Below, piece by piece: positions 33,666 to 42,251 of a DNA stretch of 64,000 nt (position 1 is the first letter of the stretch; each line of letters begins with the position of its first letter). A program made the position numbers and the translations under genes. The notes under the pieces were generated by a model. That model was not told the origin of the DNA, ran no database searches, and saw nothing but the letters and a program-made list of their open reading frames with translations. The DNA comes from an uncultured Prevotella sp. (GTDB lineage: Bacteria; Bacteroidota; Bacteroidia; Bacteroidales; Bacteroidaceae). Where the stretch lies: positions 1-64,000 of the forward strand of contig CABUHE010000006.1 in assembly GCA_902491375.1 (NCBI GenBank), written 5' to 3'.

Positions 33666-34538
33666 ATGCACTCTGAAAGCTATGCCCATAACTACGTGTG
33701 CGAATGTAACCGCGCGTTCAACGCCGAGACTCTGCACCCGCTCGTCAGTCTTATCGACATGTCGGCGCCATGCGACGGCAGTCATATCAAGACTGACTGC
33801 TACGCCGTTATGTTCAGACACAGCACTGACAATGACGGCAGATACGGGCACAGATATTACGACTACTCTGACGGCACACTGCTATTCATCACTCCGCACA
33901 AGGAGATTGACCTCAGTACAAACGACGGCACGCTGCTGATATTCCACCCCAACCTGATAAGTTGCACCCCGCTCGGCATGCGTCTGAAAGAATATTCGTT
34001 CTTCAGATACCGCACAGACGAGGCTCTCCACGTATCGTGCTGCGAGGCGAAAGTAGTCAGCCGCTGCCTCGAAGACATCAACAATGAGCTGGAATGGGGT
34101 GTCGACGAATACAGCAAGACCATTATAAGCAACATAATCGACCTGCTGCTGGCCTACTGCCGCAGGTTCTACAACCGCCAGTTCATAACCCGACACAACG
34201 CCAATGTTGACACAATAGCCGCACTCGACGGCATAATAAACCGCTACTTTGAGTCGGGAACGGCTGCCGAGAAAGGTCTGCCCACAGCCGGAACGGCCGC
34301 GCAGCAGCTCGGCATGTCGGCCGCATATCTGAACGACATGATGAAAAACGAGACGGGAAAGACCGTCAGCGAATATGTGCAGCTGCGCCGTATGGCTATG
34401 GCTAAGCAGATGCTTATGGCTGACGACAGGTCTGTCGGCGAGATAGCCAGCCTGCTGGGCTTCGCCACAGAGAAGCTGTTTACAACTCTGTTCAAGAAAA
34501 TCACAGGCTGCACGCCTGACGAATACCGAAACGGCTGA
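33666..34538 (+). CDS. AraC-family transcriptional regulator (2 of 2)
   Basis: 290 residues, paralogue of the preceding gene: matching segments are LLIFHPNLISCTPLG, KEYSFFRYRTDEALH and FYNRQFITRHNANVD. The two C-terminal helix-turn-helix units are present (GMSAAYLNDMMKNETGKT; VGEIASLLGFATEKLF) and the final GCTPDEYRNG is canonical. The second recognition helix (GFATEKLFTTLFKKITG) differs from that of paralogue 1, so the pair probably bind different sites. Likely co-transcribed with the first. Confidence 0.9.
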   Translation: MHSESYAHNYVCECNRAFNAETLHPLVSLIDMSAPCDGSHIKTDCYAVMFRHSTDNDGRYGHRYYDYSDGTLLFITPHKEIDLSTNDGTLLIFHPNLISCTPLGMRLKEYSFFRYRTDEALHVSCCEAKVVSRCLEDINNELEWGVDEYSKTIISNIIDLLLAYCRRFYNRQFITRHNANVDTIAALDGIINRYFESGTAAEKGLPTAGTAAQQLGMSAAYLNDMMKNETGKTVSEYVQLRRMAMAKQMLMADDRSVGEIASLLGFATEKLFTTLFKKITGCTPDEYRNG

Positions 34539-34598
34539 CTGACGTTTTTTATACGACAGAATATTACTTACGTAACATACTGATATTCAATATATTAC

Positions 34599-34672
34599 AA
34601 AAGGGCATCTTTCAGTGCATGAAAGATGCCCTTTTGCGTTGTAAAAGATGGCATATTGGAAGGCAAAAGACG
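34599..34672. repeat. Dispersed palindromic repeat, copy D
   Basis: AAAAGGGCATCTTTC-agtgcat-GAAAGATGCCCTTTT is almost the same 15-bp hairpin as copy A, followed by TAAAAGATGGCATATTGGAAGGCAAAAGACGG in the same register. Confidence 0.8.
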
Positions 34673-34770
34673 GTTAATCAGAAAACCATTGACGGCAGCC
34701 CTATGCTTACGTAGCCGTATGCAGAGATAAAAAAACGGACTTATTATCATAACATTTCATACTGATTTAT

Positions 34771-34801
34771 TTTGCAATGAAAACCGTTTGCATTAACTTT
34801 G
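34771..34801 (+). promoter_or_regulatory. Promoter of the acetyl esterase
   Basis: TTTG (34771-34774), 19 bases, TAACTTTG (34794-34801); the ATG follows 25 bases later. Confidence 0.85.
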
Positions 34802-34826
34802 CACAAGAACTAATACACTAAAACTT

Positions 34827-36134
34827 ATGAGAAAACTTGTATTTACGCTGCTTATGGTGTGTGCCGTATGGCTCAACACAGCAGCCGAGAACTATCCTTA
34901 CCGCTCTGATTATCTGTGGGTTACTGTGCCCGACCATGCAGACTGGCTCTATCAGACTGGCGAAAAGGCTGTTGTAGAGATACAGCTGTACAAATACGGA
35001 ATACCGCGCGACGCCGAAGTGGAATATGAAATAGCCAACGACATGATGAAAGCCGACCGCCACGGCAAGGTTAGACTGAAAGACGGAAGGGCGAAGATAG
35101 ACATCGGAACGAGAAAAGAGCCGGGCTTCCGCGACCTGCGTCTGAAAGCAACTGTCGACGGAACAACGTACACTCACCACATAAAGGTAGGCTTCTCTCC
35201 TGAAAAGATAATGCCTTACACCAAAGAACCTGACGACTTCGTCAGCTTCTGGAACAGCAACATAGAGCAGATGAGACAGACTCCGCTGACCTATACTAAG
35301 GAGAAAGCCGAAGAATACTGCACCGACAAGATTGACTGTTACCTTGTTAAGGTAAACCTGAACAGACAGAATCAGTCGGTCTACGCATATCTGTTCTACC
35401 CGAAAAACGCGGCGAAAGGCAGCTGCCCGGTAGTGCTTTGTCCTCCGGGAGCAGGAATAAAGACGATAAAAGACCCTCTGCGCCACAAATATTATGCCGA
35501 GAACGGCTGCATAAGAATGGAAATGGAGATACACGGACTCGACCCGCGCCTGTCTGCCGAGACATTCAACGACATCTCAAAAGCCTTCAACGGCAAGGAG
35601 AACGGCTATCTTGCCAACGGCATAGACAACCGCGACCGCTACTACATGAAGCGTGTCTACCTGGCTCTGGTGCGCTGTCTTGACCTGCTTACAGGCCTGC
35701 CAGAGTGGGACGGGCGCAACGTTATAGTGCAGGGCGGCAGTCAGGGAGGCGCATTGTCGATAGTCGCTGCCGCACTCGACAACCGTGTAACGCAGTGCAT
35801 CGTAAACCATCCGGCACTGGCCGACATGGCGGCCTACGCCTACGGACACACCGGCGGATACCCTCACTTCAACAAAATGGAGAATATGTTTACGCCCGAA
35901 AACATCAGGACAATGGCTTATTATGACGTTGTAAACTTCGCCCGACACGTGAAAGCCGACACTTACATGACTTGGGGATACAATGACAACACCTGTCCGC
36001 CGACGACAAGTTACGCCGTATGGAACACTCTGAAATGCAACAAAGAGTCGCTTATAACGCCGATAAACGAGCATTGGACGTCAGACGCGACGGAGCGTAA
36101 CCAGATGGAATGGATGAAAAAACATCTGAAATAA
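34827..36134 (+). CDS. Secreted acetylxylan esterase / cephalosporin C deacetylase-type enzyme
   Basis: 435 residues with a signal peptide (MRKLVFTLLMVCAVWLNTAA, cut near residue 20). An N-terminal beta-sandwich of about 100 residues precedes an AXE1-type alpha/beta hydrolase. Catalytic triad visible: Ser in VQGGSQGGALS (about residue 304), Asp in TWGYNDNTCPP (about residue 386) and His in INEHWTSD (about residue 415). The family (CE7, PF05448) removes acetyl groups from xylan and xylo-oligosaccharides, a common activity of plant-fibre Prevotella. Own promoter and terminator make it monocistronic. The two AraC genes upstream are possible regulators. Confidence 0.88.
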   Translation: MRKLVFTLLMVCAVWLNTAAENYPYRSDYLWVTVPDHADWLYQTGEKAVVEIQLYKYGIPRDAEVEYEIANDMMKADRHGKVRLKDGRAKIDIGTRKEPGFRDLRLKATVDGTTYTHHIKVGFSPEKIMPYTKEPDDFVSFWNSNIEQMRQTPLTYTKEKAEEYCTDKIDCYLVKVNLNRQNQSVYAYLFYPKNAAKGSCPVVLCPPGAGIKTIKDPLRHKYYAENGCIRMEMEIHGLDPRLSAETFNDISKAFNGKENGYLANGIDNRDRYYMKRVYLALVRCLDLLTGLPEWDGRNVIVQGGSQGGALSIVAAALDNRVTQCIVNHPALADMAAYAYGHTGGYPHFNKMENMFTPENIRTMAYYDVVNFARHVKADTYMTWGYNDNTCPPTTSYAVWNTLKCNKESLITPINEHWTSDATERNQMEWMKKHLK

Positions 36135-36201
36135 ACTGCATAAGGCAGTTTGTTTCAGTATAAACTGATAAAAAGGAAACGGATAAATACACTGAAAAAG
36201 A

Positions 36202-36239
36202 AAACAGGATGAGCCTGAACAAAGCTCATCCTGTTTTTA
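36202..36239 (+). terminator. Terminator of the acetyl esterase gene
   Basis: AAACAGGATGAGC (36202-36214) pairs with GCTCATCCTGTTT (36224-36236), then TTATTATT. Confidence 0.88.
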
Positions 36240-36330
36240 TTATCATAGCGTCTGACTTTAAGACAGAAGCATAACGGCAGCCGTTTAAACCGCCGCGGCT
36301 TACTGCAAGCAGCGCGTATATTGCTGTTTA

Positions 36331-37008
36331 TTAGAACGTTCTCTTGCCTAAGTTGAACTGTACGCCTACGTGGAAATCGAAGAAACCGTTGCAACCGGTG
36401 CTTACGCTCATACCTGTACCAGAGCCTACGCCGTCGAAAAACTCGCTCGTCGTAACCTGATAAGCCATGTCAGCGTAAACACTCCAACGGTCGTCGATAC
36501 GGTATGTACCGCCAAAACCGGCGCCTACCATCGGCGAGCCAGAGCCTGTTGCAAGATTGGAAGACAGACCGGCACGCGGGAATACTACTATATCCCACTT
36601 TCTGTCACGGTCGTAACCGCCGATAATGTTCACCGCACTGAGCTGCACGTCTACATAAGCAAGAATATATCCGCCGCCGTCCATATTGTTGGCGTAGTCG
36701 CCGCTGCCTACCCATTCAAGGTGATTATTCTTAAACAAAGGGAAGCCGTTCTCCCAGTTAAGTCTGAAACGGAGTCCGATTTCAGGTGAGAACCACTTGC
36801 CGACAGCACCTGTAAGTCCGAAAGTCTTGCCCTTAGGAAACGTCTTTGAGAAGTCCTTGCCGTAAGGATTCTGCAACGACATGTCAAGACCGGCCTGCAA
36901 ATACCAGTTAGACCAAAACGAATTGCCTATCACTACGGGCTTCTCCTCTTGCGCGTTTACGCAGTTGAAAGACAGAAGCAAAAGCAGTCCAAGTATTATC
37001 TTTTTCAT
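36331..37008 (-). CDS. Outer-membrane beta-barrel protein, paralogue 2
   Basis: 225 residues: signal peptide (MKKIILGLLLLLSFNCVNAQ), then alternating strands of a small barrel of probably eight strands, ending DFHVGVQFNLGKRTF with the C-terminal aromatic expected by the Bam machinery. Highly similar to the upstream gene in the first half (SNWYLQAGLDMSLQNPYG versus TNWYVQVGLDMSLQNPYG). Both belong to the OmpA/OprF-like barrel group without a peptidoglycan-binding domain. The ATG overlaps the upstream stop by one base (TAATG), so translation is coupled. Function unknown. Confidence 0.82.
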   Translation of the reverse strand: MKKIILGLLLLLSFNCVNAQEEKPVVIGNSFWSNWYLQAGLDMSLQNPYGKDFSKTFPKGKTFGLTGAVGKWFSPEIGLRFRLNWENGFPLFKNNHLEWVGSGDYANNMDGGGYILAYVDVQLSAVNIIGGYDRDRKWDIVVFPRAGLSSNLATGSGSPMVGAGFGGTYRIDDRWSVYADMAYQVTTSEFFDGVGSGTGMSVSTGCNGFFDFHVGVQFNLGKRTF

Positions 37009-37709
37009 TATTGATTAGCCTTTTTAAATCCTTGATTACCCAAATTAAACTGAACACCACACTCTATGACAAAGAATCCGTTGGAGTTTGAGCCTATGCC
37101 TGTGCCCTTCTCCACTCCTGTGTGTCCGCTCGATACGCCATTATAGGCAACATCAAGATAGAGCAGATAGCGGTCGTTAAGCCTGAAAGTGTTCTGAACG
37201 CCCAAGCCCAACAGCGGTGAACCCTTTGAAACTCCGAAGTTATAATCTATTCCGGCACGCGGATATACAATCAGATTCCACAGTCTTTCCTTGTCATAAC
37301 CCAAGAAAAGGTTATGAACATTGATCTGAATATCGCCGGTAACGGTCATGTATCCGCCCCTGTGCATATTCCTTCCCGGGTCGTAAAACGGTGCCAGCCA
37401 GTTGGCATGGCCGTTCTTGAAAAGTCCGATACCGTTCTCCCAGTTCACCTTTGCCCTCAATCCTAACACCGGAGTAAACCATCGGCCGAGAGCTGCGTTC
37501 ACACCAAATGTCTTTCCGTTAGGGAAAACACGGGAAAAATCATGGCCGTAAGGATTCTGCAACGACATGTCCAAACCTACCTGTACATACCAGTTTGTCC
37601 AGAATGAAGGCATTTCCACTTCATACTTCGCTGCCTTATTCTCCTGCTCCTGTGCAAAGGTCAGGGTTGTTGTCAATAAGGCAACGACAATAAATAACAT
37701 TCTCTTCAT
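37008..37709 (-). CDS. Outer-membrane beta-barrel protein, paralogue 1
   Basis: 233 residues with signal peptide (MKRMLFIVVALLTTTLTFAQ) and the same barrel layout as its downstream paralogue, ending IECGVQFNLGNQGF plus a short tail KKANQ. Repeated WENGIGLFKNGHANWL and DKERLWNLIVYPRAG strands correspond to WENGFPLFKNNHLEWV and DRDRKWDIVVFPRAG in the other copy. A -7 element lies about 170 bases upstream. Probably structural or diffusion-pore proteins (inference). Confidence 0.82.
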   Translation of the reverse strand: MKRMLFIVVALLTTTLTFAQEQENKAAKYEVEMPSFWTNWYVQVGLDMSLQNPYGHDFSRVFPNGKTFGVNAALGRWFTPVLGLRAKVNWENGIGLFKNGHANWLAPFYDPGRNMHRGGYMTVTGDIQINVHNLFLGYDKERLWNLIVYPRAGIDYNFGVSKGSPLLGLGVQNTFRLNDRYLLYLDVAYNGVSSGHTGVEKGTGIGSNSNGFFVIECGVQFNLGNQGFKKANQ

Positions 37710-37881
37710 AAAACTGAATAATCGTATTTCGACTATAATAAAAATTTAATGATACTTATTTTTAATTGAGTCCGACTGTTTTTGCTGTCATTTAAACTTA
37801 CAATCAACTGTATCCGATTAACCGTTATGACTCTGAAACACAAAGAAGTACAAACGATTACCGTAACTCTCTAAGCGTGGA

Positions 37882-37914
37882 CAAAGTTACAGAAATATTT
37901 TATATGGCTGACAA
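37882..37914 (-). promoter_or_regulatory. Putative promoter of the barrel-protein pair
   Basis: Minus strand TTG (37914-37912), 22 bases, TAACTTTG (37889-37882). The spacing is slightly long; the leader would be about 165 bases. Confidence 0.45.
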
Positions 37915-38061
37915 TGTCTGCAAGTTTTTTGACAAAATGATGGCAAAATATACAAGAAAAGCAACGGATTGTGTAAATCTGTATGCTATAACGCGACGTT
38001 TTAAACAACTGTTCAAATATGAAACGACCGTCAATAGTCAATAAAAACAATAATAAAAAAG

Positions 38062-38123
38062 CCGGCAGTCATGACGTTTTCTGTCTTGTATTGACATTAA
38101 TCAGAAAGCGTCATGACCGCCGG
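38062..38123 (-). terminator. Terminator of the CMD-cupin gene
   Basis: A long stem (CCGGC/GCCGG, GTCATGACG/CGTCATGAC, then TTTCTG/CAGAAA) followed on the minus strand by TTTTTTATT. Confidence 0.85.
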
Positions 38124-38172
38124 AGTTACTTTATGACAAAGCTGTAAAACAACGGCTGGATGTCGGTTGCTG

Positions 38173-39288
38173 TCAGTCGAGCTTGCCGTACTCCTCATCT
38201 GTAACCGGCTCAAGCCACTCGTTGGTAGCTCCCGGCTCAGCAACGGTAAACGTTACGTGCTGGAACCAGCTGTCCTTAGTGGCTCCGTGCCAGTGCTTCA
38301 TGCCTTCAGGAATCTCGACAACATCGCCCGGATTGAGTCTGCGTGCAGGCTTTCCCCACTCCTGATACCAGCCTGTACCGCCTACACAGATAAGCACCTG
38401 TATGCCTTTATGGTGTATGTGCCAGTTGTTTCGGCAGCCAGGCTCAAACGTTACGTTGGCGACTGGCACCTTGCCGGAGCTTAAAGGAGCGAGGAAACTA
38501 TCGCCGATGAAATACTTTGCGTATGCCGAATTAGGCTCACCTTTAGGAAACATAGGGTCGCTTACAGGGCGTCCTTCACTGAAATCAGTGCCGTAAACCT
38601 CTGCAATGGCTTTCCTTGCGCGCCAAGCCTCGACGTCGCCGACTCTCTCAGCCAGCACCTCCGGGATTGAATGAATCTCCGCATCGGTAAGTCCCATGTT
38701 GCGTGCGCCGCTGACATGCGACTTCAACTGTGAGCCGCATCCTTCCAAAGCAGACAGCGCGCTGACCGTAACCAGCTCACGCTGGGCGTGCGTAAGGTTG
38801 TCGCGTGAGAATATATCGCCGAACAAATGAGCTTTAAGATAGTAGTCAGTAGCAGGCGCGAAATCGTATGTAAAGGGCTTGCCGGTCAGCTGTGTCTGCA
38901 CTTCCGTGCCCTGTTTAAGCGCGTCATAGTCAGCAGGCAACGGGTCGGCATCCTTTCCTTCAGGGTCGTTTATGCCACGACTCTTGCGCTCATCGAGTAC
39001 ACTTTGAAGTGTTCCAAGTGCGTTAAGACTGCGCGGAAAACCTGTGTAGGCGTAAAGTTGCGACAACGCTTCCTTTATCTGACTTACCGTCAGACCAGCG
39101 TCAAGACCGCTGTTTATGGCTCCGGCCAGAGCCTTCACGTCGCCTTTGGCCTCAAGACAAGAGATAGCAACCATGCACTGTTGCCTCTCGTTAAGTACGT
39201 TTTTCATATTGCTTTGAGCTTTTATAGGATTGCAGACAAGCGCGGTCAGCGCCACCGCAACCAGAGTTTTGTATATTTTGGTAATCAT
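38173..39288 (-). CDS. Carboxymuconolactone decarboxylase-like and cupin fusion, secreted
   Basis: 371 residues from the ATG at 39288 (MITKIYKTLVAVALTALVCN is a signal peptide). Two AhpD/CMD-like helical domains follow: residues about 30-110 (MVAISCLEAKGDVKALAGAI) and 140-235 (RELVTVSALSALEGCGSQLKSHVSG). The C-terminal cupin (about 265-350) has FEPGCRNNWHIHHKG and GDVVEIPEGMKHWHGA, with the His residues of a metal site. In the first CMD domain the usual CxxC pair is not present, and in the second only one Cys (GCGSQLKSH) aligns, so a peroxidase-type thiol reaction is doubtful. Such fusions are common in Bacteroidota; the substrate is unknown. Confidence 0.85.
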   Translation of the reverse strand: MITKIYKTLVAVALTALVCNPIKAQSNMKNVLNERQQCMVAISCLEAKGDVKALAGAINSGLDAGLTVSQIKEALSQLYAYTGFPRSLNALGTLQSVLDERKSRGINDPEGKDADPLPADYDALKQGTEVQTQLTGKPFTYDFAPATDYYLKAHLFGDIFSRDNLTHAQRELVTVSALSALEGCGSQLKSHVSGARNMGLTDAEIHSIPEVLAERVGDVEAWRARKAIAEVYGTDFSEGRPVSDPMFPKGEPNSAYAKYFIGDSFLAPLSSGKVPVANVTFEPGCRNNWHIHHKGIQVLICVGGTGWYQEWGKPARRLNPGDVVEIPEGMKHWHGATKDSWFQHVTFTVAEPGATNEWLEPVTDEEYGKLD

Positions 39289-39436
39289 AAGTAAGAATGT
39301 TTTGTGCAAAAGTAATAATTATCAACATACAGGCGCGTACCTGATTTACCGATAAATGTATCAATTTTACATTTTGATTACCACCTTAAAATCTTCTGTT
39401 ACAATGCGAACGGACAATAACAGAGCACATAAAGCA

Positions 39437-39476
39437 CAAGAGGTGATATTCTTTCTGACAGGAATATCACCTCTTG
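39437..39476. other. Stem-loop between the CMD-cupin and PepSY genes
   Basis: CAAGAGGTGATATTC (39437-39451) pairs perfectly with GAATATCACCTCTTG (39462-39476). It lacks a T-tract on either side, so it may act as an RNA stabiliser or rho-type end 20 bases after the PepSY stop. Confidence 0.6.
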
Positions 39477-39495
39477 CACTCAACTAATCACGATG

Positions 39496-40653
39496 TCAGC
39501 GTGAACGACGGAACAGACGCCGTATCCAAAGATAATAGCCGGTAAGCGGCAGAGCTGTACCGATCAGCACGGCGATAAGCCATATCAGGCGAGTCAGCAG
39601 TCCGCCCCAACGGCCTGTATGCACCGACCATATCCAACCGTTGATTTTAGACGACACTCCACCTTCTGAATAAATAGAGGCTGAAATGATACGTCCTGTC
39701 GCATTGTCAAACTTATACTTATCGGCAGCACGCTGGTTCCCGAGCGCTCCGAAAGACACATCGGCAGAGCCTTCAGACACTGTTATCTGCTCATATCCGG
39801 CGTTGTGAGTGCGCAGATAGTTGTAAACATCCTGCCATTTCGCATAAATATCGGTCGGATTACCGGCTCTATCAGCCATCTCTTTGCCGTCAGACTTTCC
39901 GCCGTCGGCACTGCCTCCAGCCTTCGTTGTCTTTGAGGAACTGTCCTGCGAACTGCTTTTCTCGGTTTCATGAACACCGAAAAGAGCATTGAAACCGTCG
40001 CTATACCACTTGAACGACCATGTAAGGCCAGTCAAAGCCATAAGCAACAGGAACACAAGAGCATACATTCCGCCTGCTGCATGCAGACTGCGCCAGAACA
40101 GATGACGCGAGCGATTGACCGTTATCTTCAATCCGTTGCGCAAACCACGAAGCGTCTTAGGCCACCAAATAACTATTCCCGACAACAGCAGAAGCACGAA
40201 AATTATTACGGAAGTGCCCACGATAACACGTCCCCAAAACACTCCGCCGTTATTTGAAGGACTGTCGAGCAGCCAGCGGTGGAGCCTCTGCATGGTGTCA
40301 AAAAACGCCGGACGCTCATACTTTCCTTTAATTCCGCCAGTGTACTGGTCAACATAAACCGCTGCCCTACGGGGCTTAGAGAGGTTCACCTTGCATGCAA
40401 GTTCAGGGTCGGAATACATCGTTACGCCTGTAATCTCAACATCAGGAGCCAGCGTCGGCTTTACTCTCGCGACAATATCCTTGACAGACAGCACCGTATG
40501 GCGCGGACTTTCAGTGTAAATCATGTCGCGGTTAATTATCTTCACAATATCAGGCTCAAGCACAAGCATTGCTCCTGTAAAGCAAATAATAGTAACAATT
40601 ATGCCGAAAGGAACGGCCAACCACAAATGGAATTTTAAGAAAATCTTCTTCAT
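39496..40653 (-). CDS. PepSY-associated TM helix protein (iron-related)
   Basis: 385 residues with four membrane helices: one near the N-terminus (LAVPFGIIVTIICFTGAMLV), a pair in the middle (VIIFVLLLLSGIVIWW; MYALVFLLLMALTGLTWSF) and one at the end. Periplasmic loops carry PepSY domains. His residues in RLHRWLLD and SLHAAGGMY lie at helix boundaries, as in proposed haem- or flavin-linked reductases of this family (PF03929). It is the last gene of the operon with a TonB receptor and a DUF4374 lipoprotein, a layout repeatedly found under iron control, and probably helps release iron from an imported chelate. A Lys/Ser/Asp-rich insert (about residues 235-262) is low complexity. Confidence 0.87.
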   Translation of the reverse strand: MKKIFLKFHLWLAVPFGIIVTIICFTGAMLVLEPDIVKIINRDMIYTESPRHTVLSVKDIVARVKPTLAPDVEITGVTMYSDPELACKVNLSKPRRAAVYVDQYTGGIKGKYERPAFFDTMQRLHRWLLDSPSNNGGVFWGRVIVGTSVIIFVLLLLSGIVIWWPKTLRGLRNGLKITVNRSRHLFWRSLHAAGGMYALVFLLLMALTGLTWSFKWYSDGFNALFGVHETEKSSSQDSSSKTTKAGGSADGGKSDGKEMADRAGNPTDIYAKWQDVYNYLRTHNAGYEQITVSEGSADVSFGALGNQRAADKYKFDNATGRIISASIYSEGGVSSKINGWIWSVHTGRWGGLLTRLIWLIAVLIGTALPLTGYYLWIRRLFRRSR

Positions 40654-40759
40654 AAGTATTAATTTAACGCAAAATCAATAAAAATATTGTCTGCCGGAAA
40701 TATTCTTATATATTCCGGCAGACCGCAGTCAAAGCGTCAAAGGTAATCAAAAGATTTTT

Positions 40760-42193
40760 TCAGTCAATGCGTCCTACGGCACTAATGGTGGTAGCTCCGT
40801 TCACAGTAAGGCTCTTGGCAGCCACTCCGGTGGCCGGATCTATCTTCCATACGGCAGGATAACCCGAAGCCGTATTTACCGACACGTAGGCATAACCGTC
40901 CTCCATATAAGGAGTAGAGCCGAACCCTGACACGTCGGCAGGCAGTCCTGTAACCTCTGTGAGTGTCTTGGCTGAAGCGTTGAACACGGCCAGACGGTTG
41001 GCGGTCTTATCCGACGAGGTTATCGGAGCGTCATACATAAGGAACAGGAAACTGTCGCCGCCGATATACCAGCTGCGCAGAAGTCCGTTGGGCGACAGCA
41101 GTTCAAGATTGCAGTAATAATCGTCAAAATCCTCAACTGACGTGTCTATGCGCACAACTCCTGCCGGCAGAACTGTCTGCTGGCGCGTGTCGGCCATCGT
41201 CTTGGCGTAACTCGGCGAGATGACGTAAACATAACGGCCGTCGTCGGTAGCCCATACCATCTGATAATACTGCGACTTCATTCTTCCGCAGGCATAACTT
41301 ATCCTGTCGGTCTTTATCAGTTTCTTCTCTTTCAGCGTCTTGTCGGTGAATATCGCAACCCAACACTCGTCGGGCCACTGAGTCCACTGCAGCTCATCCT
41401 TGTCATAAGAACTGCTGCCCGAACCTCCGCTCTCTGTCTTTATCAGGTCCTCATAGCCCGGTCGCACCCATCTGTACTGCGTGCGTGCGGCGTCAGTGAA
41501 CTGCTGGCAACCGTACTGCGACAGTCCCATCGGCACGGCAGCGCTGTATATCTTGCCGCCTACCTGCTCAAGACCGGCAAGGGTTACGTACTCGCCGTTG
41601 CCCAGAAAGTTCTCGCAGATGTAGTCAGTATCGGTAACAGAAGCCTTGCTACCGCCGGCAGAAACGGTGTTTGAAGTGAACGTTTCGTTATCAACATCGA
41701 GATAAGAAATATTGAACGCCTGTGGCAGATAGCCTGTTACGGGGTCGGCCCAGGCCGTGCTGCCGTCGCCGCTCGACGTCGTCATTATGTAGTTGTCATA
41801 CACGCCGTAGGTTGTGAAGCGTGTAACGAAATACTCCTTGGCACGCTGTTCGAGTGCGCCGGTCAGTCCATTGCGTATGTACGAATAGGTTGTGCCGCTC
41901 TCTCCCTGATGATAGTTTAAGGCATAAAGATACTTACGGCCGTGGAACACCCAGTAAGTGGCGCCGTCGTTTGCCAGACCTGACGGCGTAATCTCGCCTT
42001 CGAGAGATGCTGCCGAGGTCAGTATGTTAGCTGTGGCGTTAGAGCCTGTTACCGTGGTAGCCACGACATAAGGATTCGTAAGACCAGAGGCTGCGCCTCC
42101 TCCGTTGTCGGCAGCATCGTCAGAACATGACGTCAGTGATAATACCGAGGCCGCCAAAGCAAGCGTTACGGTCAAAAAACTGTTCTTTTTCAT
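40760..42193 (-). CDS. DUF4374 lipoprotein
   Basis: 477 residues. Lipobox LSLTSCSDDA. The mature part reads as a beta-propeller: repeated blade-like segments such as GATYWVFHGRKYLYALNY, DGRYVYVISPSYAK and EDGYAYVSVNTASGYPAVWKID. DUF4374 proteins are encoded beside TonB receptors and PepSY proteins in Bacteroidota and are presumed surface components of iron-chelate or haem capture. Starts about 60 bases after the receptor stop, so co-transcribed. Ligand unknown. Confidence 0.88.
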   Translation of the reverse strand: MKKNSFLTVTLALAASVLSLTSCSDDAADNGGGAASGLTNPYVVATTVTGSNATANILTSAASLEGEITPSGLANDGATYWVFHGRKYLYALNYHQGESGTTYSYIRNGLTGALEQRAKEYFVTRFTTYGVYDNYIMTTSSGDGSTAWADPVTGYLPQAFNISYLDVDNETFTSNTVSAGGSKASVTDTDYICENFLGNGEYVTLAGLEQVGGKIYSAAVPMGLSQYGCQQFTDAARTQYRWVRPGYEDLIKTESGGSGSSSYDKDELQWTQWPDECWVAIFTDKTLKEKKLIKTDRISYACGRMKSQYYQMVWATDDGRYVYVISPSYAKTMADTRQQTVLPAGVVRIDTSVEDFDDYYCNLELLSPNGLLRSWYIGGDSFLFLMYDAPITSSDKTANRLAVFNASAKTLTEVTGLPADVSGFGSTPYMEDGYAYVSVNTASGYPAVWKIDPATGVAAKSLTVNGATTISAVGRID

Positions 42194-42251
42194 TTGTCTT
42201 AATATATTAATCCGTTATACTTTATTCTATTGTATCACTGCCGGCGGCGCA

